From NCBI RefSeq assembly GCF_000383415.1, contig NZ_KB911258.1:144267-208266 (forward strand): a DNA stretch of 64,000 nucleotides, given 5' to 3'. The notes beneath the pieces were generated by a model. That model did not search any database. It was not told where the DNA came from and saw nothing but the letters and a program-made list of their open reading frames with translations. Source of the stretch: Hyphomicrobium zavarzinii ATCC 27496. GTDB lineage: Bacteria > Pseudomonadota > Alphaproteobacteria > Rhizobiales > Hyphomicrobiaceae. Each line of letters starts with the position of its first letter. Position 1 is the stretch's first letter. The position numbers were made by a program, and so were the translations under genes. Positions 27,136-36,550 of the stretch are shown here, piece by piece.

Positions 27136-27409
27136 GCCGGTTTGTGGGGATTTAGATTTGAGACGCCATGTCAAGCTCGGTTGGCTGCGTAGCCCGCCGA
27201 GGGTTGACCTCATGGGACACAGCGCGCAGCATGCGCGCGCGTTGAGGTGCGCGCTTTGATCGTAAATCCGGCCCTTTTGCTCTGGCCGGACGCAAGAGGA
27301 GGTTAGCGAGATATCGCTTCAAGCCAATTTTCTATCGCGCCCATGGCTACGCCGGCCGTTTCTGAAATCTGCTACGGGTCATTCCGCGAAGCTCGCGGCG
27401 CGCTACGGC
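27136..27409. other. gap before otsA
   Basis: Contains no separate gene. The last 100 bases are open in the otsA frame and carry GAGGAGG at about 27296-27302, which may be the real ribosome site of otsA, although the codon at the right distance is ATA. Confidence 0.4.
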
Positions 27410-29623
27410 ATGATCGCGTGCGCCGTCGCGCTCTTCGCGCTGACGCTCCTGGGTCCGCTCGTCACCTCCCTCGTCGATGACTGGTCGCGCCGAGATGTCG
27501 AGTTGCGCGCAACTCTCGTATTTAATTCCGTGAGCGGCCCGCTGTCCGCAATGCTTGAGAACGGGCAGACCGATCATATCAACGAGCTGTTCGAGCGCGT
27601 CGCGACGGACTCCCGCATCGTTGCCGTCGCCGTCTGTAGAGACGGGAAGGAGCCCGCACACGCCACGAAACTGATGCCCTCATCCATTTCCTGCGAGAAG
27701 ATCGCGCGATCGGATACCGAGAGCTTCTCCTCCGTCATCGTCAACGGGCGGCGTATGCTCATCGGCGCCTACCCCATCGTTTCGCGGACAGATCCCTCGC
27801 GCGAGATAGAGGGACACTTCATCATCGTGCACGACCTCAGCTTCGCGGAGCATCGCGGGCAGGAAGCGCGCAACTATCTCACGCTCATGCTGGGCGGCAT
27901 CATCCTCGCAAGCGGGGCGTTGGCCATCGGCCTCGTGCTCTACCTGATCCGCAACTGGCTGCGCACGTTCAAGCAGGCGGTGACGAGCGCGACATCGCCA
28001 GGCGTGAGGAATGCAGCTGCCAGCTACGGCCCCTTGGATAAGGAGGTGCGCCAAGTCCTTCGCCAGCTCGAGATGAGCCAGTCCGCCATTGATCGCGACC
28101 AGGCGAACTGGAGCAAGGAAACCCTGCGCGACATCATGCTGGCCGAGCTACCGGGCGTGGAAGTTCTCGTCGTAGCCAATCGCGAGCCCTACATCCACAA
28201 TCATGGCCCCGGTGGCATCGAGCTGCAGACCCCGGCGAGCGGACTCGTGTCGGCTGTCGAGCCGGTCATGCGCGCATGCGGCGGCACATGGATCGCCCAC
28301 GGAAGCGGAACGGCCGACCGCGAGACGGTCGACGCCAACGACTGCATCGGCGTACCGCCGAGAAGCCCCGAGTACACGCTGCGCCGAATCTGGATTTCGG
28401 AGGAGGAGCAGGACGGCTACTACTACGGTCTCGCCAACGAGGGGCTTTGGCCCCTTTGCCACATCGCCTTCACGCGACCCGTCTTTCGCGAATCCGATTG
28501 GCGGACCTACCGCGCCGTGAACGAGCGCTTCGCCGATGCGGTTGCCGCCGAAGCCAAGACATCCTCGCCCATCGTTCTGATCCAGGACTATCACTTCGCC
28601 CTGTTGCCGCAGATGGTACGCGAGCGCATCCCCGACGCCACCATCATCACCTTCTGGCACATACCCTGGCCGAACGCGGAGACCTTCGGCATCTTCCCGT
28701 GGAAGGAGGAGATCATCCACGGCCTGCTGGGAAGCTCGATCATTGGCTTCCACACGCAATTCCACTGCAACAACTTCCTGGAGACGGTGGATCGCTTCGT
28801 CGAGAGCCGCATCGATCGCGAGCAGGAGTCGGTGACGCTCAAGGGGCACGAGACCTTCATACGTCCCTATCCCATCTCCATCGACTGGCCCCCGGCTGCG
28901 CTTGCGAACCAGAAGAGCATCCAGGACTGCCGGGACGCGGTGCGCAAGCGGCTCGATCTGCCGCCCGAGACGAAGATCGCGGTCGGCATCGAGCGTTTCG
29001 ACTATACGAAGGGCGTGCTCGATCGCATTCGCGCCGTGGATACGCTTCTCGAAACGCACCCCGAATGGCGTGGGCGCTTCGTTCTGGTGCAGGCGGCCGC
29101 GCCCACCCGCAGCAAGCTGCAGACTTACAAGGGGCTGCAGGACGAGGCGATGGCGCTCGCCGAGGAGATCAATGCGAAGTATGCCGATGTGTCGCCGCAA
29201 CCCATCAGGCTGATCATCCGCCATCATGAGCCGAGTGAGGTGTTCGAGCTGTTCCGCGCAGCCGACGTTTGCATCGTCTCGAGCCTGCACGACGGCATGA
29301 ACCTCGTCGCCAAGGAGTTCATCGCAGCGCGCGACGACGAGCGTGGCGTTCTGATGCTATCGCACTTCGCGGGCGCCTCGCGCGAGTTGGCCGAAGCGCT
29401 CATCATCAATCCCTACGATGCCCACGCGACGGGAGAGGTGCTCCATAGCGCGCTCGTCATGCCGGAGACGGAGCAGCACGAGCGCATGAGGCTGATGAGG
29501 GCCTACGTCAGCACCCGCAACGTCTACCGCTGGGCCGGGCAGATGCTGCTCGATGCGAGCCGCCTCCGCAAGAAGCAGCGCATCCTGGAGATCGCCGCGC
29601 TCGATACGGACCGTGCCGGTTAG
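27410..29623 (+). CDS. otsA: trehalose-6-phosphate synthase with membrane-anchored sensor-like N-terminus
   Basis: Makes trehalose-6-phosphate from UDP-glucose and glucose-6-phosphate. The C-terminal 490 residues are a GT20 glycosyltransferase ([43 protein letters not shown]). The first 245 residues hold a membrane span at 5-22, an extracytoplasmic region of about 140 residues and a second span near 165-185. No trehalose-phosphatase gene is adjacent. The ATG at 27410 is the first canonical start, yet the frame stays open upstream behind a GAGGAGG at about 27296-27302 and encodes basic residues typical before a first span, so the true N-terminus may lie 33 codons earlier. Confidence 0.9.
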   Translation: MIACAVALFALTLLGPLVTSLVDDWSRRDVELRATLVFNSVSGPLSAMLENGQTDHINELFERVATDSRIVAVAVCRDGKEPAHATKLMPSSISCEKIARSDTESFSSVIVNGRRMLIGAYPIVSRTDPSREIEGHFIIVHDLSFAEHRGQEARNYLTLMLGGIILASGALAIGLVLYLIRNWLRTFKQAVTSATSPGVRNAAASYGPLDKEVRQVLRQLEMSQSAIDRDQANWSKETLRDIMLAELPGVEVLVVANREPYIHNHGPGGIELQTPASGLVSAVEPVMRACGGTWIAHGSGTADRETVDANDCIGVPPRSPEYTLRRIWISEEEQDGYYYGLANEGLWPLCHIAFTRPVFRESDWRTYRAVNERFADAVAAEAKTSSPIVLIQDYHFALLPQMVRERIPDATIITFWHIPWPNAETFGIFPWKEEIIHGLLGSSIIGFHTQFHCNNFLETVDRFVESRIDREQESVTLKGHETFIRPYPISIDWPPAALANQKSIQDCRDAVRKRLDLPPETKIAVGIERFDYTKGVLDRIRAVDTLLETHPEWRGRFVLVQAAAPTRSKLQTYKGLQDEAMALAEEINAKYADVSPQPIRLIIRHHEPSEVFELFRAADVCIVSSLHDGMNLVAKEFIAARDDERGVLMLSHFAGASRELAEALIINPYDAHATGEVLHSALVMPETEQHERMRLMRAYVSTRNVYRWAGQMLLDASRLRKKQRILEIAALDTDRAG

Positions 29624-29636
29624 GGCGAGAGGGCGG

Positions 29637-31151
29637 TTACGCCTGGGACGGTGCCGTCGCGAGCAGGCTCTTGATCGCGGCTTCCGCGCGAGCCCGCTCC
29701 GCATCCGCCATGTGAAGCCCCGCCTTCGTGCGACGCCAGAGCACATCCTCGGCCGTTCGCGCCCATTCGTGATCGCGCAGGTAGATAACCTCCCGTTCGG
29801 TAAGGCCGCCGCCGAGGGCGGCGCCGAGATCGTTCTCATGCAACGCGCCGCCGAGCACGAGTTCGGCGCGTGTTCCGTAGAGCGAAGCGAGGCGCGAGAG
29901 CGTGGCCGGTGCAAGGCCGGGATGGCGGCGTTCGAGACTTTGGCGATAGGCTGAAAAGCCGTTCGAACTGAAATTCCCGCCGGGCAGGGGCTGCGTCGCG
30001 GTCCAGGGCGGCGGAAGGCCGGGAAAGAACGGCGCGAGGCGTTCCATCGCCGCTTCCGCGAGACAACGATAGGTCGTGATCTTGCCGCCGACGACATTGA
30101 GGAGCGGAGCTTCCCCGTCGCCGTGAATGAGATCGAAGCGATAATCCCGCGAAACAGCGGACGCGTTCGCGGCCCCATCCTCCACCAGAGGGCGCACGCC
30201 GGCGAAACGCCACGCGATGTCCTCGCGCGTGAGGGCGCGCGAGAAGAACCGTCCCGCGGCAGCGAGCAGGTACGCCTCCTCCTCTGCACTGGGTTTCGCG
30301 CCGTCCTCAGGCGAAGGGGCTGTCACCTCTGTCGTGCCGATGAGCGTAAAGCTCTGCTCGAACGGCAGCGCAAAGACGACGCGCCCATCCGTGTTCTGCA
30401 ACAGGTAGGCGTCGTCCGCGCCGGAAAGACGCGGCACCACGATGTGCGAGCCGCGCACCAGCCGCAGAGCCGGTGCCTGTCCGGCAGGGCTCGCGAGCCG
30501 CGCGACCTCGCTGCACCAGGGCCCGGCCGCATTGACGAGCGCCCTCGCGGCGATGGTGCGCATCCCGGATGCCGTCTGGGCCGTCACCTCCCACAGGCCG
30601 CCGCGCCGCGCGAGGTGCGTGACGGGCGTGCGCGTCAGGATGGTGGCGCCGCGCTCGGCCGCATCGAGAGCCGCGAGTACGACGAGACGCGCATCGTCCA
30701 CCCAGCAATCGTAGTAGGAAAAGCCCGCCCGGAACTCGGGCTTCAAGGGGCGCCCCATCGGATCGCGCGTGAGGTCGACCGAGCCGGAGCCCGGGATCCG
30801 GCGCCGTTTCGCGAGGTGGTCGTAGAGAAACAGCCCGAGGCGCATGAGGACGCGCGGGCGCATGCCAGGCGCATCCGGGATGACGAAACGCAACGGCCGT
30901 ATCAGATGGGGCGCCCGTTCGAGCAGCACCTCCCGCTCCGCCAGCGCCTCCCGCACCAGGCGGAACTCCCAGTGCTCGAGATAGCGCAAGCCGCCATGGA
31001 TGAGCTTCGAGCTGGCCGAGGAGGTCCCGCTCGCCAGATCCGCCTTTTCGAACAGAACGACCTTGAGGCCACGTCCCGACGCATCAGCCGCGACGCCTGC
31101 ACCGTTGATGCCGCCTCCGACGATCGCTAGATCATAGACGCCGTCAAGCAT
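29637..31151 (-). CDS. glpD: aerobic glycerol-3-phosphate dehydrogenase
   Basis: FAD enzyme at the inner membrane that oxidises glycerol-3-phosphate to dihydroxyacetone phosphate and passes electrons to quinone. The 504-residue protein starts with the FAD fold AIVGGGINGAGVAADASGRG, followed by SSASSKLIHGGLRYLE, and ends with the C-terminal GlpD cap domain. No glp transporter, kinase or repressor gene is adjacent. It converges on otsA with 13 bases between. Confidence 0.95.
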   Translation of the reverse strand: MLDGVYDLAIVGGGINGAGVAADASGRGLKVVLFEKADLASGTSSASSKLIHGGLRYLEHWEFRLVREALAEREVLLERAPHLIRPLRFVIPDAPGMRPRVLMRLGLFLYDHLAKRRRIPGSGSVDLTRDPMGRPLKPEFRAGFSYYDCWVDDARLVVLAALDAAERGATILTRTPVTHLARRGGLWEVTAQTASGMRTIAARALVNAAGPWCSEVARLASPAGQAPALRLVRGSHIVVPRLSGADDAYLLQNTDGRVVFALPFEQSFTLIGTTEVTAPSPEDGAKPSAEEEAYLLAAAGRFFSRALTREDIAWRFAGVRPLVEDGAANASAVSRDYRFDLIHGDGEAPLLNVVGGKITTYRCLAEAAMERLAPFFPGLPPPWTATQPLPGGNFSSNGFSAYRQSLERRHPGLAPATLSRLASLYGTRAELVLGGALHENDLGAALGGGLTEREVIYLRDHEWARTAEDVLWRRTKAGLHMADAERARAEAAIKSLLATAPSQA

Positions 31152-31404
31152 CCGAAAGGTGCTCCCTGAATCCCGTATCTGCGCCGAACCCTACTACGAA
31201 TGCGGACAAAAAAGGATCGGTTCGGCACAGGGCCCGGCCGCCTAATGGCTTGGTCCCAAAGGGCCGGACTCCATGGTATGAGTCGCCGCACCCAGAATAG
31301 CGCGAACGGCGGGATACGCGACGCACAAGAACCTCGCGCGAAGGGCCGCCAATCGGCGCAACTTGCCACGATGCCGCCGTCTTCCAGCACCAGATCTTCA
31401 GCCC

Positions 31405-32088
31405 ATGATGAGACACATGATTGAAAAACTTGCGGCGCTCCTCGCCCTTGCCTTGCTCGCCGCGCCCGCGCACGCCTCCGATCTGCCGCCGCTCAAGACC
31501 GGCGACATCGTGTTCCAGAAGACGGAAACCAGCGCCAGCGACGCCATCATGCTCGCGTCCGGTACGCAATATACCCACGTCGGCATCGTCGAGCTCGACA
31601 AGGCGGGCAAGCCCCACGTGATCGAGGCGGTGGGGCCGGTGCGCGTCGTTCCCCTCGATCAGTGGATTGCGAACGGTAGGGACAAGCGCGTAACAGTGAA
31701 GCGCCTCAAGGGCTTGGATGAAAAGGCCGCCAAGCAGGCGACACAGCGCGCCCGCTACTATCTCGGCCGCCCCTACGATCATTTCTTCTACGAATCCCAC
31801 GATCAGATTTATTGCAGCGAGCTCATTCACCTCGCCTTCAAGGAAGGGCCGAAGATCTCGGTCGGCGAGCAGCAAAAGGTCCGCGACCTCAAGATCGACA
31901 CCGCCGCTGCACAAGGCCTCATCAAGCAGCGCTGGAAAGCCCACCCCCTCTGCAAGGCCAAATCCGCCGGAAGCTTCAAGGCGTGCTATGGCCTCATCAT
32001 GGAGCAGACGCTGGTGACGCCGGCGAGCATCGCCCGCGATCCGCGCATGGAAATGATCTACACCAGCTTCGGGGCCAACGCCGAGTAA
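31405..32088 (+). CDS. YiiX-like permuted NlpC/P60 cysteine hydrolase, secreted
   Basis: A 227-residue precursor with a signal peptide ending in AHA. The mature part matches the permuted papain-like YiiX/YebB family: GDIVFQKTE, the His in QYTHVGIVE (residue 58) and the Cys in YCSELIH (residue 137) are the likely catalytic residues. Family members act on lipids or murein peptides; the substrate here is unknown. Starts at 31405, 31408 and 31417 are all possible and none has a strong ribosome site. Confidence 0.8.
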   Translation: MMRHMIEKLAALLALALLAAPAHASDLPPLKTGDIVFQKTETSASDAIMLASGTQYTHVGIVELDKAGKPHVIEAVGPVRVVPLDQWIANGRDKRVTVKRLKGLDEKAAKQATQRARYYLGRPYDHFFYESHDQIYCSELIHLAFKEGPKISVGEQQKVRDLKIDTAAAQGLIKQRWKAHPLCKAKSAGSFKACYGLIMEQTLVTPASIARDPRMEMIYTSFGANAE

Positions 32089-32119
32089 GCCCCAGCCCGC
32101 CCTTTCGAGATCCGAACGC

Positions 32120-33037
32120 TCAGCCTCGCGGGTTACCCGCTTTACCGAGCCGGCCGCGAAGCTCGCGCGCCGCGAACTCGACGAACTGGCGCACCTGCGG
32201 CTTGGGCATGCGCACGGGCCGGCGCACCAGATGCACCGGCACTTCCGTATCGTCGAAAGCCGCGAGCACGGTCTTGAGACGTTTGCGGGCAAGCGACGCC
32301 TCCGCCTGATAGGAGAGAATGCGCGTAAGGCCGAGCCCCGCGACGGCCGCGTCGACGGCCGCCTCCGCCGTATTCACCGCAAGCCGCGCCCGGATGCGGA
32401 CGGCATACCGCCCATGGGCTGCGCTCCTGAAACTCCAGCGTCCCTCCCGAGGAAGGCCGGAGAACACGATGCAATCGTGATTGACGAGGCCGTCGGGCGT
32501 CTTCGGCTCGCCGTGCTTTCGGATATAGGCGGGCGACGCGCAGGTGAGGAGACGCAGCGCGCCGACTTTCGTGGCGATCAGCGATGAGGCCGGCAGCGCC
32601 CCGATCCTGAGCGCGACGTCGAGGCCTTCCTCTGTGAGATCGACAACCCGGTCTGCGAGGTGAAGCCGCGCATTGAGGCCCGGATGAAGCGCGAGGAAGC
32701 GCGTAATGAGCGGCAGCACGTAGAGGCGTCCGAACACCACCGGTGCCGTCACGACGATCTCGCCATCCAGCGTGTCGTCGCGCCGCGCGAGACGGCGTTC
32801 CGCTCCATCGAGCTCGTCGAGCACGCGGCGGCAGATTTCGAGGTACGTGCGGCCTTCCTCCGTCACGGAAAGGCGCCGCGTCGTCCGCGCGATCAGGTTT
32901 GCGCCCACATGCGCTTCGAGGCTCGCCAGTTGCCGGCTCACCGTCGTCAGCGGCAAGCCGAGGTGGCGCGCCGCCGCAGATAGGCTCCCGGTTTCGGCGA
33001 CCGTTATGAAGACCCGCATGGCGTGAAGGCGGTCCAA
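32120..33037 (-). CDS. LysR family transcriptional regulator
   Basis: About 305 residues. The helix-turn-helix is near residues 18-40 (GSLSAAARHLGLPLTTVSRQ), followed by the effector-binding domain. I placed the start at the TTG at 33037, because it gives the family-typical N-terminus MDRLHAMRVF and follows AGGAT; the ATG at 33112 would add 25 residues with no family match and ATG 33019 would cut the helix region. It is divergent from a glutathione S-transferase gene 113 bases away, which it may regulate. Confidence 0.88.
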   Translation of the reverse strand: MDRLHAMRVFITVAETGSLSAAARHLGLPLTTVSRQLASLEAHVGANLIARTTRRLSVTEEGRTYLEICRRVLDELDGAERRLARRDDTLDGEIVVTAPVVFGRLYVLPLITRFLALHPGLNARLHLADRVVDLTEEGLDVALRIGALPASSLIATKVGALRLLTCASPAYIRKHGEPKTPDGLVNHDCIVFSGLPREGRWSFRSAAHGRYAVRIRARLAVNTAEAAVDAAVAGLGLTRILSYQAEASLARKRLKTVLAAFDDTEVPVHLVRRPVRMPKPQVRQFVEFAARELRGRLGKAGNPRG

Positions 33038-33150
33038 ATCATTATCCTGAAAAACGGTAGGATGATTTCCGATTTTACCGTCTGTCGCAGAGCTGTCCAG
33101 ACATGCTTCCATAGAGCCAATGCAACGCGATCTGGAGAGGAGCCGCCCCC

Positions 33151-33744
33151 GTGCCGAAACTTTACGACCTCGAGCCTTCGGGCAATTGCTACAAGGTGCG
33201 TCTGATGTCTGCCGTTCTCGGCGTGCCGCTCGACATCGTGCCCGTGGATTTCATGGCGGGCGCGCACAAGAAAAGCCCCCTGATTGACATGAACCCCTTC
33301 GGCGAGATCCCGATTTTCGTCGATGGCGACGTGGTGCTGCGCGACAGCCAGGCGATCCTGGTCTACCTCGCGCGCAAGTGGGGCGGCGAAAGCTGGCTGC
33401 CGAGCGAGCCGGCCAAGATGGCCGAGGTCGTCGAATGGCTGATGGTGGCCGAGAACGAGATCGCGCGCGGCCCCAACGATGCACGCCTGCATGACAAGTT
33501 TGGCTACAAGCTCGACGTCGCGGCCGCGCGGGAGAAGGCGGCGCGTATCCTGGGCCTGATGAATACGCATCTCTCCAAGACGCAGTGGCTCGCGCTGGGG
33601 CGCCCCACCATCGCGGACATCGCCTGCGCGCCTTATGTGGCCATGAGCTACGAAGGCGGCATTTCGCTCGAGCCCTATCCGGCCGTTTCCGCCTGGCTCG
33701 ATCGCATCAAATCCATCCCGGGTTTTGTTCCGTTTCCGGCGTGA
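33151..33744 (+). CDS. glutathione S-transferase family protein
   Basis: A 197-residue GST. The thioredoxin-like N-terminal domain (1-77) has the glutathione contact segments NPFGEIPIFVDG and DSQAIL, and the C-terminal helical domain has the TIADIACAPYV motif. The GTG start at 33151 is preceded by GGAG. It probably detoxifies electrophiles. A PPOX-type flavin gene follows 36 bases on, and a LysR gene is divergent, so this looks like a small regulated unit. Confidence 0.92.
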   Translation: MPKLYDLEPSGNCYKVRLMSAVLGVPLDIVPVDFMAGAHKKSPLIDMNPFGEIPIFVDGDVVLRDSQAILVYLARKWGGESWLPSEPAKMAEVVEWLMVAENEIARGPNDARLHDKFGYKLDVAAAREKAARILGLMNTHLSKTQWLALGRPTIADIACAPYVAMSYEGGISLEPYPAVSAWLDRIKSIPGFVPFPA

Positions 33745-33780
33745 ACGCTGCGCCGGCTCGAAGCGCCGCGAGGTTTCTCC

Positions 33781-34389
33781 ATGACCCGTCTTCCGTCAGA
33801 CTTTGCGTTCAGCCCGGCCGTCAAGGCCGAGCAGGAGCGGCTCGGCTCGCGCGAGCAGTATCGCCGCGTCGAGGAGGGGCATGGCTGGCCGGACCGGATC
33901 ACACCCGATCTCGCGGCCTTCATCGGAACGGTACGCTCGTTCTACCTCGGAACGGCGAGCGCTTCCGGCCAGCCCTACATCCAGCATCGCGGAGGGCTGC
34001 CCGGCTTTCTCTGCGTGCTGGATGAGAAGACGCTTGGCTTTGCCGACTATCGCGGCAACCGGCAGTACATCACCATCGGCAACCTTGCCGAGAACCCGCA
34101 GGCGTTCATCTTCCTGATGGACTATGCAAGCCGCCTCCGCATCAAGTTGTGGGGTACGGCACGCGTCGTCGAGAATGACGATGCGCTGCTGCGGCAGGTG
34201 AGCCGTATCACCAGCGCGCCGCCCGAGCGGTGCATTCTGTTTCGGGTCGAGGCCTGGGATCGCAATTGCAAGCAGCACATCCCCCGCCTGTTGGCGGCCG
34301 AGGATGTCGAGGAGCACGTGAGCGCTCTCGAAGCGCGCATTGCGGAATTAGAGGCGGAGAACGAGCGCCTCAGCGCGGCTGCGTCCTGA
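33781..34389 (+). CDS. pyridoxamine 5'-phosphate oxidase family flavin protein
   Basis: A 202-residue split-barrel FMN protein: ATASASGQPYIQHRGG-like strand, then FADYRGNRQYITIGNL. These proteins reduce or oxidise small molecules; the precise substrate is unknown. The C-terminal 30 residues form a charged coiled coil (ALEARIAELEAENERL). It follows the GST gene closely and may be cotranscribed with it. Confidence 0.85.
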   Translation: MTRLPSDFAFSPAVKAEQERLGSREQYRRVEEGHGWPDRITPDLAAFIGTVRSFYLGTASASGQPYIQHRGGLPGFLCVLDEKTLGFADYRGNRQYITIGNLAENPQAFIFLMDYASRLRIKLWGTARVVENDDALLRQVSRITSAPPERCILFRVEAWDRNCKQHIPRLLAAEDVEEHVSALEARIAELEAENERLSAAAS

Positions 34390-34396
34390 CGGCGCT

Positions 34397-35203
34397 TCAG
34401 CTCTCGGCACCTGCAGTCTGCGTCAGAAGGTGCTCGGCGCAGAAGGTGGACACCGCGCGGCGGGCCGGCTCGTGATCCGCATCGAGGCACAGGTGCCCTT
34501 TGCCCGGGATGATGTCCATCGACACATGGGGGTTCTTGAGCGAGCGGATGAGGAAGCGGTCGACCTCGTCCATCAGGCAGGGAATGACGGGCTGCGAGCG
34601 CACCGGAAACAGAGGGCTGTCGCCGGTCAGGATGCGGGCCGGGATTTTGACGGCCGAAACCATCGAGTAGTAGACGCGGTCTCCGTCGATGCCCTGGGGC
34701 GTATAGCCGAAGGTGTTGAACATGAAGGTCATGAGATAGTCGCCGATCGGGTTCTCCCGCGCGCGGCGCGTGAAGTTGCCGTAGATGGGCCACTGCTTCG
34801 CGGTCGAGAGCGGCGGATCGGCGGCGATCACGGCCTTGAGGCCCGGCGTGCGCCCGTTCGCAAGGCCGAGCGCGACGAGCCCGCCCACGGATTCCCCCAC
34901 GGCGACGATCTCGCGATCCGAGAAATGCCGCAGGATCATCTCACGCACACGGTCCGTGAAGGCGCGGATCGTCGGTTCGCCGTCCGCCGGTGTTCGTCCG
35001 TGACCCGGAAGATCGACGAACAGCAGGTCGAAGTGCTTCGACAGCACCGGATACCAGCCGCGCAGGTTGTCGGAGTTGCGCAAGGCGCCGTGCAGGATGA
35101 TCACAATCGGCCGCGTGAACGTCCTAGGATCGCGATCCATGAGGAAATACAGCGCGCCGTGTGACGTCGTGGCCGTGCCGATCTTCAGATCCGAATCATC
35201 CAT
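34397..35203 (-). CDS. alpha/beta hydrolase
   Basis: A 268-residue protein with the oxyanion segment ILHGALRNSDN, the nucleophile elbow GESVGG and a late His in GKGHLCLD, the order of an alpha/beta hydrolase triad. Substrate unknown. I took ATG 35203; a TTG two codons earlier (35209) is also possible. It converges on the flavin protein gene with 7 bases between. Confidence 0.88.
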   Translation of the reverse strand: MDDSDLKIGTATTSHGALYFLMDRDPRTFTRPIVIILHGALRNSDNLRGWYPVLSKHFDLLFVDLPGHGRTPADGEPTIRAFTDRVREMILRHFSDREIVAVGESVGGLVALGLANGRTPGLKAVIAADPPLSTAKQWPIYGNFTRRARENPIGDYLMTFMFNTFGYTPQGIDGDRVYYSMVSAVKIPARILTGDSPLFPVRSQPVIPCLMDEVDRFLIRSLKNPHVSMDIIPGKGHLCLDADHEPARRAVSTFCAEHLLTQTAGAES

Positions 35204-35431
35204 CGCCAAAGGCTAGAGCGGGATCGGCGGAGATGCGAGAGCGCTCTCCAAACGCCGCGCGTGAGGCCGAGGGAAGGGACTGCCGCGGCAGGCAGACGCC
35301 GATCCATCATGGCTGCCTTGCAGCACACGCCGGTGTCGCGCTTACGGTTTTGTCATGAGAGGAACCGCGCCGCCGAGCGGCTGTTCTCTTTACATCGGTA
35401 GAGGGTGGCGGAGCGACAGAGGAGAATGCTC

Positions 35432-35701
35432 ATGAAGACCGTGATGATGGGCATTGCGCTCGCAGCTCTGCTTGGTGCTGCACCCGTCGCAATGGCCAAG
35501 GACACATCAAAGCCGATGAAGAGCCAGAGCCAATCAAGCCTGGAGAACGCGAACAGGATGCAGAACCCTGACGGCACCTTCCAAGGCAAGCCTGTGGTTC
35601 AGGGTCCCGCACATTGGCAGGATGCCGACCGCTCGGCCAGCTCCGGCACATCGAGCGGCGAATCCGGCTCGCGCTCGGTGAGCGGATCACGCTCGAAATA
35701 G
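35432..35701 (+). CDS. small Ser/Gly-rich exported protein
   Basis: An 89-residue protein with a signal peptide ending in VAMA and a mature part rich in Ser, Gln, Gly and Lys with a Ser/Gly repeat tail, likely disordered. The start ATG 35432 has GAGGAG seven bases upstream. No family recognised; a periplasmic or surface protein is inferred only from the signal. Confidence 0.65.
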   Translation: MKTVMMGIALAALLGAAPVAMAKDTSKPMKSQSQSSLENANRMQNPDGTFQGKPVVQGPAHWQDADRSASSGTSSGESGSRSVSGSRSK

Positions 35702-35772
35702 CCCTCAGCAAGCCCTTGGCCCAACTGGATCCGGGGCTTGCCTCATCGTCGCACGTTCAACTGAGTATGCGT

Positions 35773-35964
35773 TTAATCCCCTTCGGGTTCGTGAGGATCG
35801 GGGAGTGGCTTCTTGGGCCGCTTTCCTCCGGCAAAGCCGCCCAAGTCGTTCACGATATCCGCTCCTTTCGAGCGGTCTTCCTTGCGGTACCCGTAACCTT
35901 CTCCGTAATCCGCGCGCGGCCCTTCCCCATAACCCACGTGCTTTTTGGATTTCCTGTCGGCCAT
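35773..35964 (-). CDS. small glycine/charge-rich protein
   Basis: A 63-residue hydrophilic protein with the tandem GYGEGPRADYGEGYGY and a Pro-Lys tail. The start ATG 35964 follows GGAGATCG. No signal peptide, span or known motif. Its codon pattern and ribosome site suggest a real gene, but I cannot assign a role. Confidence 0.5.
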   Translation of the reverse strand: MADRKSKKHVGYGEGPRADYGEGYGYRKEDRSKGADIVNDLGGFAGGKRPKKPLPDPHEPEGD

Positions 35965-36107
35965 AGCGCGATCTCCGGTGCTGTGCGGCTGGCCCCGAAT
36001 GCAGTGGGCACGAGCCGATGTCCGAGAAAGCCAACGCACAAGCCAACCGCGCGTTCCGCAGCAGATTGCGCAGCGCAGAGATGAGGGAAGGGCTTTAAGG
36101 AGAAGAA

Positions 36108-36183
<76 letters not shown>

Positions 36184-36550
36184 ATCTTCTTGAGACCGAA
36201 CGTCGTTTGGTGTCGACGCGGCGCCGTCTTGGAGCCCGAAGGCCTCATATAGGACGGCAAAGGGACCCTGAACGATTGTGCCGGGCCATGATCGTGTCAG
36301 ATCCTGTCGGTCTGACGCGTAAATCATTGGCCTACACAGAGGAAGGGCCCCAATGCCGGTTCATCTATCACCAGCCGCACCCCCTGTCCAGAGCATTTTC
36401 GGACTAAGTGGATGCCGGGTTCGTCGTTAGAAAATGCGCCAAAACAAAAGGCTAGAGCTTCTGGTCCGATTGGACCGGATCGGAAGCTCTGGCCTGATGT
36501 CCGGGCAGAGACAGCTTTTCTTGCCGCAAACACGGCAGGGCCGCGTCTGA
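36184..36550. other. gap between tRNA-Lys and leuA
   Basis: No gene. The right half is a Rhizobiales-type palindromic repeat listed separately; the left half shows nothing I recognise. Confidence 0.6.
36390..36494. repeat. Rhizobiales-type extragenic palindromic element
   Basis: Two hairpins in tandem. The first pairs GCATTTTC (36393-36400) with GAAAATGC (36430-36437) around the AAGTGGATGCCGGGTTCG core. The second pairs AGAGCTTC (36454-36461) with GAAGCTCT (36483-36490) and GGTCC with GGACC inside. Order, spacer ACAAAA and core match the dispersed intergenic repeats seen in many Rhizobiales genomes. Confidence 0.7.

Noticed and set aside
26779-27213. Leu/Ile/Val-rich apparent membrane protein antisense to the Gln-rich ORF
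   Set aside because: Antisense of Gln and Asp codons gives Leu and Ile/Val; the sense ORF has the ribosome site and terminator.
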